From positions 647,797,387-647,861,386 of the forward strand of contig NC_053036.3 of assembly GCF_002575655.3 (NCBI RefSeq): a stretch of 64,000 nucleotides of DNA, in the 5' to 3' direction. The notes under the pieces are model-generated. The model was not told where the DNA came from and ran no database searches. It was given only the letters and a program-made list of their open reading frames with translations. Both the position numbers and the translations under genes were made by a program. Origin of the DNA: Aegilops tauschii subsp. strangulata (lineage: Eukaryota; Streptophyta; Magnoliopsida; Poales; Poaceae). Shown piece after piece: positions 26,225-37,670 of this stretch (position 1 is its first letter; each line of letters starts with the position of its first letter).

Positions 26225-28170
26225 AATTCATACGGTGTCGTCTCAACGGATTTAGACGGTGCCCTATTTAAAGTGAATGCGGCTGTCTCTAAAGCATAGC
26301 CCCAAAATGAGAGCGGTAGATCGGTAAGAGACATCATAGATCGCACCATATCCAATAGAGTGCGATTACGACGTTCAGACACACCATTTCGCTGAGGTGT
26401 TCCAGGCGACGTGAGTTGTGAAACTATTCCACATTTCCTTAAGTGTGTACCAAATTCGTGACTCAAATATTCCCCTCCACGATCTGATCGTAAGAATTTT
26501 ATTTTCCTGTCACGTTGATTCTCAACCTCACTCTGAAATTCCTTGAACTTTTCAAAGGTCTCAGACTTGTGTTTCATTAGGTAGACATACCCATATCTAC
26601 TCAAGTCATCAGTGAGAGTGAGAACATAACGATAGCCACCGCGAGCCTCAACACTCATTGGACCGCACACATCAGTATGTATGATTTCCAATAAGTTGGT
26701 TGCTCGCTCCATTGTTCCGGAGAACGGAGTCTTGGTCATCTTACCGATGAGGCATGGTTCGCACGTGTCAAATGATTCGTAATCAAGAGACTCCAAAAGT
26801 CCATCTGCATGGAGCTTCTTCATGCGCTTGACACTAATGTGACCAAGGCGGCAGTGCCACAAGTATGTGGGACTATCGTTATCAACTTTACATCTTTTGG
26901 TATTCACACTATGAATATGTGTAACATCACGTTCGAGATTCATTAAGAATAAACCATTGACCAGCGGGGCATGACCATAAAACATATCTCTCATATAAAT
27001 AGAACAACCATTATTCTCGGATTTAAATGAGTAGCCATCTCGCATTAAACGAGATCCAGATACAATGTTCATGCTCAAAGCTGGCACTAAATAACAATTA
27101 TTGAGGTTTAAAACTAAACCCGTAGGTAAATGTAGAGGTAGCGTGCCGACGGCGATCACATCGACCTTGGAACCATTCCCGACGCGCATCGTCACCTCGT
27201 CCTTCGCCAGTCTCCGCTTATTCCGCAGCTCCTGTTTTGAGTTACAAATATGAGCAACCGCACCGGTATCAAATACCCAGGAGCTACTACGAGTACTGGT
27301 AAGGTACACATCAATTACATGTATATCACATCTACCTTTGGTGTTGCCGGCCTTCTTGTCCGCTAAGTACTTGGGGCAGTTCCGCTTGGAGTGACCACTT
27401 CCCTTGCAATAAAAGCACTCAGTCTCAGACTTGGGTCCATTCTTTGGCTTCTTCCCGGCAACTGGCTTACCGGGCGCGGCAACTCCCTTGCCGTCCTGCT
27501 TGAAGTTCTTCTTACCCTTGCCTTTCTTGAACTTAGTGGTTTTATTCACCATCAACACTTGATGTTCCTTTTTGATCTCCACCTCCGCTGATTTCAGCAT
27601 TGAATATACCTCAGGAATGGTCTTTTCCATCCCCTGCATATTGAAGTTCATCACAAAGCTCTTGTAGCTCGGTGGAAGCGACTGAAGGATTCTGTCAATG
27701 ACCGCGTCATCCGGGAGATTAACTCCCAGCTGAGTCAAGCGGTTGTGCAACCCAGATATTTTGAGTATGTGCTCACTAACAGAACTGTTTTCCTCCATCT
27801 TACAACTGAAGAACTTGTCGGAGACTTCATATCTCTCGACCCAGGCATGAGCTTGGAAAACCATTTTCAGCTCTTCGAACATCTCATATGCTCCGTGTTG
27901 CTCAAAACACTTTTGGAGCCCCGGTTCTAAGCTGTAAAGCATGCCGCATTGAACGAGGGAGTAATCATCAGCACGTGACTACCAAGCGTTCATAACGTCT
28001 TGGTCCTCTGGGATGGGTGCGTCACCTAGCGGTGCTTCTAGGAGATAATCTTTCTTGACAGCTATGAGGATGACCCTCAGGTTCCGGACCCAGTCCGTAT
28101 AGTTGCTGCCATCATCTTTCAGCTTGGTTTTCTCTAGGAACGTGTTGAAATTGAGGGCAACGTGGGCCAT
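26191..28170 (-). pseudogene. Copia gag, protease and integrase core
   Basis: One frame broken by a single TAG (27979-27981) near codon 64, after DVMNAW. Domains in order: gag capsid (from 28170), zinc knuckle CFYCKGSGHSKRNCPK with all ligands of CX2CX4HX4C, protease with the active-site DTG in VFDTGAVAH, the integrase zinc head (HCRLGH and CEPCLIGK), and the catalytic D,D,E seen in HTDVCGPM, RSDRGGEY and NGVSERRNRT. It ends by frameshift near 26210. It would supply particle, processing and integration functions if uninterrupted. Confidence 0.9.
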
Positions 28171-29461
28171 TTGATCTACAAGACATATTGTAAAGATTTA
28201 GACTAAGTTCATGATAATTAAGTTCATCTAATCAAATTATTCAACGAACTCCCACTCAGATAGACATCCCTCTAGTCATCTAAGTGAAACATGATCCGGG
28301 TCAACTAGGCCGTGTCCGATCATCACGTGAGACGGACTAGTCAACATCGGTGAACATCTTCACATGTTGATCGTATCTTCCATACGACTCATGCTCGACC
28401 TTTCGGTCTTCCGTGTTCCGAGGCCATGTCTGTACATGCTAGGCTCGTCAAGTCAACCTAAGTGTATTGCGTGTGTAAATCTGGCTTACACCCGTTGTAT
28501 TCGAACGTTAGAATCTATCACACCCGATCAGCACGTGGTGCTTCGAAACAACGAACCTTCGCAACGGTGCACAGTTAGGGGGAACACTTTCTTGAAATTA
28601 TTGCGAGGGATCATCTTATTTAAGCTACCGTCGTTCTAAGCAAATAAGATGTAAAACATGATAAACATCACATGCAATCAAATAGTGACATGATATGGCC
28701 AATATCATTTTGCTCCTTTTGATCTCCATCTTCGGGGCGCCATGATCATCTTCGTCACCGGCATGACACCATGATCTCCATCATCATGATCTCCATCATC
28801 GTGTCTTCATGAAGTTGTCACGCCAACGATTACTTCTACTTCTATGGCTAACGTGTTTAGCAATAAAGTAAAGTAATTTACATGGCGTTATTCAATGACA
28901 CGCAGGTCATACAAAAAAATAAAGACAACTCCTATGGCTCCTGCCGGTTGTCACACTCATCGACATGCAAGTTGTGATTCCTATTACAAGAACATGATCA
29001 ATCTCATACATCACATATATCATTCATCACATCTTCTGGCCATATCACATCACAAGGCATATGCCGCAAAAACAAGTTAGACGTCCTCTAATTGTTGTTG
29101 CATGTTTTTACGTGGCTCTTATAGGTTTCTAGAAAGAACGTTTCTTACCTACGTAAAACCACAAGTGATATGCCAATTTCTATTTACCCTTCATAAGGAC
29201 CCTTTTCATCGAATCTGTTCCGACTAAAGTGGGAGAGACGGACACCCGCTAGCCACCTTATGCAACTAGTGCATGTCAGTCGGTGGAACCTGTCTCACGT
29301 AAGCGTACGTGTAAGGTCGGTCCGGGCCGCTTCATCCCACAATGCCGCCGAAACAAGATAAGACTAGTAGTGGCAAGAAGATTGACAACATCTACGCCCA
29401 CAACAAGTTTGTGTTCTACTCGTGCATAGAAACTACGCATAGACCTAGCTCATAATGCCAC
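28171..29461 (-). other. Leader and primer-binding region of copia element 2
   Basis: Untranslated leader between the 5' LTR and gag. At 29446-29461 the minus strand next to the LTR reads TGGCATTATGAGC, a mutated Met-tRNA primer site. It has the same general layout as the leader at 12617-13852, and short stretches such as CACGTGATGATCGG-like blocks recur in both. No gene. Confidence 0.75.
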
Positions 29462-30165
29462 TGTTGGGGATCGTAGCAGAAATTAAAAAATTTCTACGCA
29501 TCACCAAGATCAATCTATGGAGTCATCTAGCAACGAGAGAGAGGAGTGCATCTACATACCCTTGTAGATCGCGAGCGGAAGCGTTCAAGTGAACGGGGTT
29601 GATGGAGTCGTACTCGTCGTGATCCAAACCACCGATGACCGAGCGCCGAACGGACGGCACCTCCGCGTTCAACACACGTACGGTTGGGGAAGACGTCTCC
29701 TCCTTCTTGATCCAGCAAGGGGGAAGGAGAGGTTGATGGAGATCCAGCAGCACGACGGCGTGGTGGTGGAAGTAGCGGGGATCTCGGCAGGGCTTCGCCA
29801 AGCTCAGCGAGAGGGAGAGGTGTTACGGGACGGAGAGGGAGGCGCCAGGGGCTGTGGTGCGGCTTCCCTCCCTCCCCCCTTTATATAGGCCCCCTGGGGG
29901 GGCGCCGGCCCTGGGAGATCCCATCTCCAAAGGGGGCGGCGGCCAAGGGGGTGGCTTGCCCCCCAAGCCAAGTGGGGCGCCCCCCCCCCCCCCACTCCTA
30001 GGGTTTCCAACCCTAGGCGCAGGGGAGGCCCAAGGGGGGCGCACCAGCCCACCAGGGGCTGGTTGCCTTCCCCACTTCAGCCCATGAGGCCCTCCGGGAT
30101 AGGTGGCCCCACCCGGTGGACCCCCGGGACCCTTCCAATGGTCCCGGTACAATACCGCACTACTA

Positions 30166-30470
30166 GAAAAAGGCTTACTAGTGGCGCACCAGTTTTGCCT
30201 ACTAATGGCGCACCACTGGTGCGCCACTAGCATCACGCCACTAGTAATTTTTACTAATGGCGCACCGCTGGTGCGCCATTAGTATCTGGTACTCTAATGG
30301 CGCACCAGGCAGTGCGCCATTAGTATAGGCCCCGGTGCGCCATTAGTATGCCTCCCAATGGGCATGTGCTTTGCCATACTAATGGCGCACTGGTGGGCGA
30401 TGCGCCATTAGTATCCTTTGGCATACTAATGGCGCACGTCTGGGTGATGCGCCATTAGTATGTATATTAG
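30166..30470. repeat. Left subterminal repeat array of the nested CACTA
   Basis: About ten copies of a TAATGGCGCACC / GGTGCGCCATTAG unit in alternating orientation, spaced by 5-20 bases. Such arrays are the transposase-binding zones of CACTA elements. Confidence 0.85.
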
Positions 30471-30886
30471 GGATTTTTTTTCTTTTCTGATATTTGCACA
30501 GATTACAAAATATATTATTGGACAGAATATAAACAGCACCACACAGCAACAGCAGATTCATCGAATACAATAGAAGATTAGTCTCCGAATACAATTCATC
30601 ATATTAGTCTCCGAAATCAAAAGACCGAACAAAGATAGAACATTACAAGTCTCGAGACCGCGAGTAGCGAGTTTGTCGAAATTAATACTAATCCTAACAA
30701 GTCCTACTAATCATCATCATACAACTTCTACTCGTTATTAATAACAAGTCATACGATCATCATCCTCACAGTCATCGAACCAACCCTACTTAATTGTTCT
30801 TAGCACATGATCATCAGTATTAGGTAGGACCGAAATACCCTCTTTAAGGTAAAATAGCATAAAACAATATAGACCCTGACTCTCCA

Positions 30887-32048
30887 TTATGGAGAATGGA
30901 GATCATCCTGTCTCCAATTCTTGCGCCTCGCTTCCTTTTGCTTCCAAGAAGCTCCTTGCGACTGTCCATACATTTTTTTCCATTCTTTGATTTGCATGTC
31001 TCCACTTCTTTTAGAAATCCGGTATGGACAGTTGAGATTCGTAGGATGACCTGGTTGTATATTCAAAACATCAAGCCTACCATTCTGATACATCAAATGA
31101 GGCACACAATCCTCTGGGATTATCTGTTGAAAAACATAGTAATAACTTCATAGTTAGCAATGATAATGTACTAGTTTTAGAACTATGCAAAATATGCACG
31201 GATGTCGTAATAGTAAGAAATCTTACCAGGGTATCTCCATAGTAGTTACCGTAGTTCAACACGTGCACTAGTGGCATGTATTGAGGACCATAATGATGAG
31301 GAGTTTGATTGTAGATATTGTAATTCTCAATATCAGTACAAAATCCGACCAGATGAGTTTTCTCCTTATAAGTTAACTCAGAGCCATCGGTGTAGTAGGT
31401 TCTGTCTACCATGTTCCGCACATTGTTTGAACAATCAAAATAAGCTGTCAATGAAAATAAGCTGTCAACTATTTTGAAATGAACAATATAAATTAGTTAT
31501 AATTAACTATGTTTGAGAAACTCACATAGCGGTAGAACTGGAGGCGTATCAACAATGACCCAAATGTCCATATTGTCTTGGTCGATGCGAGGATCACCAA
31601 GATCCATGGTGACAAGCATACCCTCATCAAAGCCATACATCTTGCAAAATGCTTCCCAATTTTTGCAACCAAAATGGGTTACGCTCTCAGCATTATACAG
31701 ATTTACTTCAAAATCCACATCATGATGTGTCCTCAGGTGAATTTTCTTCGTTTCAAAATTTTCATGATCTTCAAAATCCATCCTCTCCAAGACATAGCGT
31801 CTTGCATGGCATGGGATAAACTATACTCGAATTGTAAAAGATGAAATTACACGTTGGAATAGTTGAAGTCATGCTTAATTATGAAAAAAACACTTGTCGT
31901 CGTTGCGTACCGTTTCAACTTCGAAGGTCTCCTCGAGCTTAATGCTGAAGCGCCGATCATCGTCCAGGTGAGGCCTGTCGCACAGACCTCGACCGTCGTG
32001 GCACTAGTCGCACTCCCCCGAGAGACTTTCGTCGTCCGATGACGACAT
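30887..32048 (-). pseudogene. B3-like two-domain protein gene, four exons, one premature stop
   Basis: Exons read on the minus strand: 32048-31911, 31820-31526, 31444-31227, 31123-30887. All introns have GT-AG borders and the phases join without a shift (888 bp, 296 codons). A TAG at 32004-32006 interrupts codon 15. The exon 2 product has FIPCHARRYVLE, then NWEAFCKMYGFDEGMLVTM, the pattern of a plant B3 DNA-binding fold. Exons 3-4 repeat a similar layout (YMPLVHVLNYG, IIPEDCVPHLMY). Related genes recur in Triticeae CACTA elements to my knowledge. The B3 assignment is by motif only. Intact splicing with one stop suggests it was recently functional. An upstream or alternative start could also exist. 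Confidence 0.6.
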
Positions 32049-32398
32049 TTCCTATGTTCATAATTCAAAACTACATCATCTCTGTTGGGTCCAATAAGAT
32101 AATCCACAGTGTGGTGAAAACACGCCCTTCGAACTGGTTTGAGCAATTGGTGAATGGAGATGGTCTATGATTTTCAGTAGTAAGAAGTGAAGTGGTAATT
32201 TTGAGAGCTAATGGTTAGGATGAGTGGTTCCTCTTTCCTGTTTAGCTTTACAATAGAATATTGTTAGTCATGCACACTTGTGCATTTTCAGCCAGGCCCA
32301 GTGGAGTTGGCCTAAAAACATTTCTTTCTTTAAGCCTGCTACATCCATCTCAAGTATTTATGGTCAAGGGTTAGCAGGGCCATCCAAATAGAATATGT

Positions 32399-32580
32399 TG
32401 GGGTTTGTCGACGCCGAGGCACCCTAAAAGCCTAAGCTTTCATCATTTAGGTTTTTATCGACACCGAGGCACCCTAAAAGCCAAGGTTTTATCCTTTAGG
32501 GTTTGTCGACGCTGAGGCACCCTAAATGCTAAGTTAAGTTTTCATCATTTAGGGTTTATCGATGCCGAGGGACCCTAGGT
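32399..32580. repeat. Tandem repeat, about 50-bp unit, four copies
   Basis: Four imperfect copies of a unit containing GTCGACGCCGAGGCACCCTAAA, given here as GTCGACGCC then GAGGCACCCTAAA, beginning near 32402, 32450, 32499 and 32550. It lies upstream of the B3-like gene inside the CACTA. Confidence 0.7.
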
Positions 32581-32766
32581 TGACTGTTATATATGGGTAT
32601 CTTCTAATAATACACCCTATCAAGAAAAGGGAAGGAGAATTCTAAGTTGGGCCTAATCACTTGGCTCTATTGCCACCTATGGTTTAATGCAGCAAGAATA
32701 AAGGGGCAGTTGATCCTACTTAATTAAGTACTAAGATACCCCGGCCCATGCATTAGTCGCAAGTGC

Positions 32767-32855
32767 CCCATATGTCCTATTTTTAGCAAAGTCATGCTAA
32801 AATTCACGGAAAATTTCACCATGACCTTTGCTGAAAATAGGACATATGGAGTACC
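32767..32855. other. Hairpin-forming inverted repeat
   Basis: CCATATGTCCTATTTTTAGC near 32767 is mirrored by GCTGAAAATAGGACATATGG near 32834-32853, with a further partly paired inner region. The arms are about 28 bp. It lies within the CACTA, upstream of the B3-like gene. Confidence 0.6.
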
Positions 32856-33287
32856 CGAATTTGCCGGAACGGAATTCAATCGACATTTCGGCAAACTCAA
32901 GGGCCTCTCAGGGTACAGCAGCAGCATCACAAGTTGACAAAATTCCCAAGTAGTACATTTCTGCAAGTAGAAGCACAAGCACCACTCAAGGGCTAGTAGT
33001 AAAGCATTGATGTATATAGCAGCAGTAGTAAATTAGATTGTACCACTCATGGTACATTTCTGCAAGTAGAAACACAAGCACCACTCAGAGCAATGGAGAG
33101 GAAAATCTGACAATAACTTAACTTAAACCAAAGAAAGACCAAGCAAACTATTGCAAGTACAGTACACTAACTACTTCACTAAACACAAATTCTAATGTTC
33201 TCCATGAAGTTAATTGTGCAGCACAACTCCACGAAGTGTCCCAAACCGATGCCACAAATGCAGCAAATCTGAGAGGCTGCATTTGAA

Positions 33288-33425
33288 ACTTTTTTGAGTG
33301 AGGGTCTTGTTTGAATGGAGTTACATGAATTTTGTCTGGTGTTTTCTGCTTGATATATTTTTGAGTGAGGGTCTTGTTTGAATGAATCTGTTTTCTGCTT
33401 GATATATTTTTAGTAAGTGGTGTTT
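33288..33425. repeat. Direct repeat in CACTA interior
   Basis: TTTTTGAGTGAGGGTCTTG occurs near 33292 and again near 33358, and TTTTCTGCTTGATATATTTT near 33343 and 33391, so a 65-bp segment is duplicated in tandem with small changes. The surrounding 32600-33830 has no convincing gene. Confidence 0.6.
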
Positions 33426-33899
33426 GCCACCTTGTGCAACAGTGCAAGCCATGTTTGTCACTCCTCGAAGGTTTTGTCTGGTGTTAAATGCTATGTTGCT
33501 GAGTGTCTTGGCAGGTCTTGGCAGGGACCTCGAAGGTTTGTCACTCCTCGAAGGTTTCGTCTCTAAATCACACTTGTACTTTTTATTATTACTCAAACAA
33601 TAATTAATTATCTGGAGGTTATTCATGCCAAACATGGCCAGGACCTAAAGAGTAACAGATTTCATGGGCAGCAAAGCTTGCTCCCTTTAAACTAACAACA
33701 TCACTGCTTTCAACAAACAAACTGTCAAGCTGGAACATAAACTAACAAATTGATGTGGGCATTATAGGTTCTGATTTGGACCAAGTGAAGCTCTGTAAAT
33801 ATTGCCTATACTCCTTATGATAATGAGAAATGAGACTTGCTTGAGATACAATATGAATCTACTTTTCAGAACTGGAGATACCATATGAAAGTGCTGAAC

Positions 33900-34330
33900 T
33901 TGAACTTGAAAGGCGGGATGGGCGCGTCGGGGCCGCGCTCACCGGCTGCTGCAGGGGCTGGAGGAGGCCCTCGCTCGTCGGAGGGAGGAGGAGAGGAAAG
34001 GAGCGGGCGGCGCGCGCTCGGCCGATCCCGTTCGGGGGGCGCGGGGGTGGCGGGGGTGGAGTCCCGCGGGGGTCGGGGCGGCGGCGTCGAGGCAGCGCAA
34101 GACCACAGCGGCGGCGGCGTCGCCGACGGCGTGCAGGCGCGGCGGACGGAGGGGGCGGCGGCGTACGGTTGGGGTCGAGGAATGGGGGATCTTGCGAGCG
34201 AGGGAGGGAGGGAGGCGACAGTGCGAGGGGAACAAGTATAAAAATTCTAATGGCGCACCTCCCCCTGGTGCGCCATAAGTATGTCGATTCTAATGGCGCA
34301 CCTCCCCTTGGTGCGCCATTAGAATTTTGT
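33900..34330. other. GC-rich block ending in internal CACTA-type repeats
   Basis: A G-rich stretch (33930-34230) gives open frames on both strands without a recognisable domain. At 34244-34325 there are two hairpin pairs of TAATGGCGCACCTCC / GGTGCGCCAT, the same unit as in the terminal arrays. Their position inside the element suggests an internal duplication or a remnant of another CACTA end. Confidence 0.5.
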
Positions 34331-34396
34331 TTTACTTACAGCCCGACTGGTCAGGTTATATCCCACCTAACCCTATCTCCATCAGAACACGCCCAC

Positions 34397-34460
34397 TAGC
34401 CCGACTGGTCAGCACGCAGCACACACACTAGGAGGTCCTGGGTTCGTTTCCCAGGCTCCC
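34397..34460 (+). other. tRNA-like, SINE-type promoter boxes
   Basis: TAGCCCGACTGG (34397-34408) resembles an RNA polymerase III A box. GGTTCGTTTCC (34441-34451) resembles a B box and sits in a perfect 5-bp stem, CTGGG...CCCAG, like a T arm. A T run follows. There is no acceptor stem, so it is not a functional tRNA. It may be a tRNA-derived SINE piece caught inside the CACTA. Confidence 0.35.
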
Positions 34461-34975
34461 AAATTTTTTTATGCATTTAAAATGCTGTTTGATATTTATT
34501 TGTGTTTAAATATGTTCAAACTTGTTTAAATCATAACAGTAATTTTTTTATATAAAAACAGTAATAATTTTTATAAAAACAGGGTGCGGGGGGTGCTCGG
34601 CGGCGGTGGAGCGGGGGAGGGTGCGGTAGGTCGTCGGGGGTTGCGGGGGGTGCTCTGTCCTTGTCGTTACCGGTGTAGGATTACATCGTTACCCCGGAGT
34701 TCTGATAACCATCGCTCTTCATGTCCTTGTCATCGGTGTAGAATGTGTAGTTGTTGAATGCGAGGCGGAGGTTGCGGCGCGCGCGGGTGAGGGCGAGGTT
34801 GGTGTCGGCCCTGCGGCGCTGCTCCGGCGAGAGTGGGGTGGGGTCGGAGGGGAGGATGGGGAGAGGGAGGCGGCGGGGGCGCGGATTGGGAGCGGACGGA
34901 GAGGAACTGGCGCGGGGGAGAGGGACGAAGGGGAACTGGCGAGGGAGAGGGAGGAATTAGCTATAGCATTCATTT

Positions 34976-35240
34976 GTGACGGTGGAGCAGGCCGGAGAGG
35001 GTGCAGGGGGTCGTCGGCGGCGGTGGAGCGGGCCGGGGAGGGTGCGGTGGGTCATCGGCGGCGGTGGAGCAGGGGAGCTAGGGTGCGGTGGGTCGTCGGC
35101 GGCGGTGGAGCAGGGGAGGGTGCGGTGGGTCGTCGGCGGCGGCGGTGGAGCAGGGAAGGGTGCGGTGGGTCGTCGGCGGCGGTGGAGCGGGGGAGGGTGC
35201 GGGGGGTCGTCGGCGGCGCCCGGTGGAGCGGGGTAGAGGG
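34976..35240. repeat. GC-rich minisatellite in CACTA
   Basis: About six imperfect copies of a 38-48-bp unit around GGTGCGGTGGGTCGTCGGCG and GGTGGAGCAGGGGA. A diverged copy also occurs near 34590-34650. All six frames are open in parts because of composition; no gene is inferred. Confidence 0.75.
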
Positions 35241-35334
35241 TGCAGGGGGTGCTCGGCGGCGAGGGGGACCGGATCTGGCGAGGTGGGATAGCGATCGAGA
35301 TGGAAGGGGGATCGAGATCAAGTGTCCATGAAAT

Positions 35335-35690
35335 ATACACTAATGGCGCACGGGGAGCAGTGCGCCATTACTAGCTTAAACTAGTAATGGCGCACTGCAC
35401 CAGGTGCGCCATTAGTAGTTTTGCATAAAATTAAAAAATAAAAAAAATATTTTAGTGGCGCACTATGTTGCTGGTGCGCCATTACTAGTTACAACTAGTA
35501 ATGGCGCACAATGTCCTGGTGCGCCATTAGTATGTCTGGCAAAATAAAAAAAATTGTTACTAATGGCGCACCGTTTGTCTGGTGCGCCATTAGTGTCTTT
35601 CACACTAATGGCGCACCAGCACATGGTGCGCCATTGCTATATAGCAATGGCGCACCACATTTCTGGTGCGCCATTAGTGGCCATTTCATC
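35335..35690. repeat. Right subterminal repeat array of the nested CACTA
   Basis: About eleven TAATGGCGCAC / GTGCGCCATTA units in both orientations, mirroring the left array at 30166-30470. Confidence 0.85.
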
Positions 35691-37242
35691 TATAGCCCTT
35701 TTCCTAGTAGTGCCGGTGACCCCCGAAACTTTCCCGGTGGCCGAAACTGGGCTTCCTATATATAATTATTCACCCCCGGACCATTCCGGAACTCCTCATG
35801 ACGTCCGGGATCTAATTCGGGACTCCGAAAAACTTTCGGATTTCCGCATACTAATATCTCTACAACCCTAGCGTCACCGAACCTTAAGTGTGTAGACCCG
35901 ACGGGTTCGGGAGACATGCAGACATGACCGAGACGACTCTCCGGTCAATAACCAACAGCGGGATCTGGATACCCATGTTGGCACCCACATGTTCCACGAT
36001 GATCTCATCGGATGAACCACGATGTCGAGGATTCAATCAATCCCGTATACAATTCCCTTTGTCAATCGGTACGTTACTTGCCCGAGATTCGATCATCGGT
36101 ATCCCAATACCTTGTTCAATCTCGTTACCGGCAAGTCACTTTACTCGTACCGTAATGCATGATCCCGTGACCAAACACTTGGTCACATTGAGCTCATTAG
36201 GATGATGCATTACCGAGTGGGCCCAGAGATACCTCTCCGTCATATGGAGTGACAAATCCCAGTCTCGATTCGTGCCAACCCAACAGACACTTTCGGAGAT
36301 ACCCGTAGTGCACCTTTATAGTCACCCAGTTACGTTGTGACGTTTGGCACACCCAAAGCACTCCTACGGTATCCGGGAGTTGCACAATCTCATGTCTAAG
36401 GAAATGATACTTGACATTTGAAAAAGCTCTAGCAAACGAACTACACGATCTTTTGTGCTATGCTTAGGATTGGGTCTTGTCCATCACATCATTCTCCTAA
36501 TGATGTGATCCCATTATCAATGACATCCAATGTCCATAGTCAGGAAACTATGACTATCTGTTGATCAACGAGCTAGTCAACCAGAGGCTCACTAGGGACA
36601 TATTGTGGTCTATGTATTCACACATGTATTACGATTTCCGGATAACACAATTATAGCATGAACAATAGACAATTATCATGAACAAGGAAATATAATAATA
36701 ACCATTTTATTATTGCCTCTAGGGCATATTTCCAACAAGAAGGTCCTCCACGTGGCCGCTGCTGCCAGCCCAGGCAGGGGGACTTTGGTCCCGGTTGGTG
36801 CCACCAACCGGGACCAATAGGCAGGGCCTTTTGTCCCAGTTGGTGTCATCAACCGGGACCAATAGGCATCCATGCGTCAGCATTTCAGGGGCTGGGGTTT
36901 TTGTTTTTTTTAAGGGGAGGGGGGTTGGGGGGGGGGGGGTTTGGGGGTTTATTTAGGTGTTTCATATATTGTGTTAGCTAGCTAATTAATAGAGAGAAGT
37001 GTCATCTCTTATCTCCGTGCTTGGTCGACGCTACGTACTATATACGTATGGAGAGGACTAGACACGCTAGCTAGTAAGCAAATGAAGGAAACAGAAGATC
37101 GTCATGAACATATGCATACAGAGAGAAGTGATATCGACCACCTCTCCTTCTCCGAGAGATTGGTCGAACAACAAGTTCTCGTATATCTATCTGACACTAC
37201 CGGCTACATATATACAATAATTATCTCTTACAATATAATCTC

Positions 37243-37383
37243 CTAATTAAATTGTAAGAACACAGGGTCCACATAGTATTCTCCGTTTTCAGCGATCATG
37301 TGGTCAAGGAAGAATGCCGCCAATTCCTCTTGAATTGCTCGCATACGATCTTCTGCTAGGAGTTCATCCCGCATCCGAAACAT
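37243..37383 (-). CDS. Short open frame in CACTA, likely transposon-borne exon
   Basis: 46 codons from ATG at 37383 to TAG at 37243. It reads MFRMRDELLAEDRMRAIQEE then an AAFFLDHMIAENGEY-like continuation, a helical, charged peptide. An AG (CTAATTTGAAG side) and the lack of a nearby promoter suggest a last exon of a larger gene once carried by this CACTA. I recall similar peptides in wheat CACTA-borne predicted proteins, but the function is unknown. It could also be non-functional. Confidence 0.35.
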   Translation of the reverse strand: MFRMRDELLAEDRMRAIQEELAAFFLDHMIAENGEYYVDPVFLQFN

Positions 37384-37429
37384 CTAATTTGAAGAAGGGG
37401 GTCAATACATATATATATGAATAAAAAAA

Positions 37430-37665
37430 CGTATTTATTTTATTCCATTTTGTTTCTAATTACTTATGTATTTTACTTTATTTATTTTATTTTTATTTAT
37501 TTTACTGCTGCTATTTTTATTTATTTTACTGCTGCTATTTTTATTTATTTTATTAAGGTTTATTTATTTTATTTACTATAGTTTATTTTATTTTATTTTA
37601 TTAAGGTTTATTTATTTCTATTTATTTTATTAAGGTTTATTTATTTTATTTACTATAAAAAAATG
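37430..37665. repeat. AT-rich simple repeat block
   Basis: Repeated TTTATTTATTTTATTAAGG-like and TTTACTGCTGCTATTTTTA units in tandem. Part of the small CACTA. Confidence 0.75.
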
Positions 37666-37670
37666 AACAT

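Larger units (their letters stand above)
30158..35712. mobile_element. CACTA transposon carrying a B3-like gene
   Basis: Starts CACTACTAGAAAAAGG at 30158 and ends CCTAGTAGTG at 35712, flanked by the 3-bp duplication CCG (30155-30157, 35713-35715) inside the copia LTR. The subterminal zones 30166-30470 and 35335-35690 are arrays of TAATGGCGCAC and its reverse GTGCGCCATTA, often paired into short hairpins. There is no transposase. Instead the interior holds a four-exon B3-like gene (30887-32048, minus), tandem repeats and GC-rich blocks, so it is a non-autonomous, gene-bearing element. Confidence 0.92.
22473..36737 (-). mobile_element. Angela-type copia retrotransposon, nearly intact, with a CACTA in its 5' LTR
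   Basis: Begins TGTTGGGGATCG at 22473 and ends TTTCCAACA at 36737, with target duplication AGAAG on both sides (22468-22472, 36738-36742). 3' LTR 22473-24179, internal 24180-29461, 5' LTR 29462-36737 including a 5.6-kb CACTA at 30158-35712. The polypurine tract (ACTGGGAGAC on the minus strand, next to 24180) and a primer-binding site (29446-29461) set the minus orientation. Gag-pol is almost complete with three visible lesions. The LTRs are close to identical, with scattered single differences, so this is younger than the copia at 7035. Confidence 0.93.
29462..36737 (-). repeat. 5' LTR of copia element 2, interrupted by CACTA
   Basis: The LTR sequence runs 29462-30157 and resumes at 35716. 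Removing the CACTA and one CCG duplication restores collinearity with 22473-24179. It differs from the 3' LTR by scattered substitutions and a longer C run near 29990. Confidence 0.92.

Noticed and set aside
34397..34460. Functional tRNA gene
   Set aside because: No acceptor stem or anticodon arm can be formed; only A/B-box-like motifs remain.
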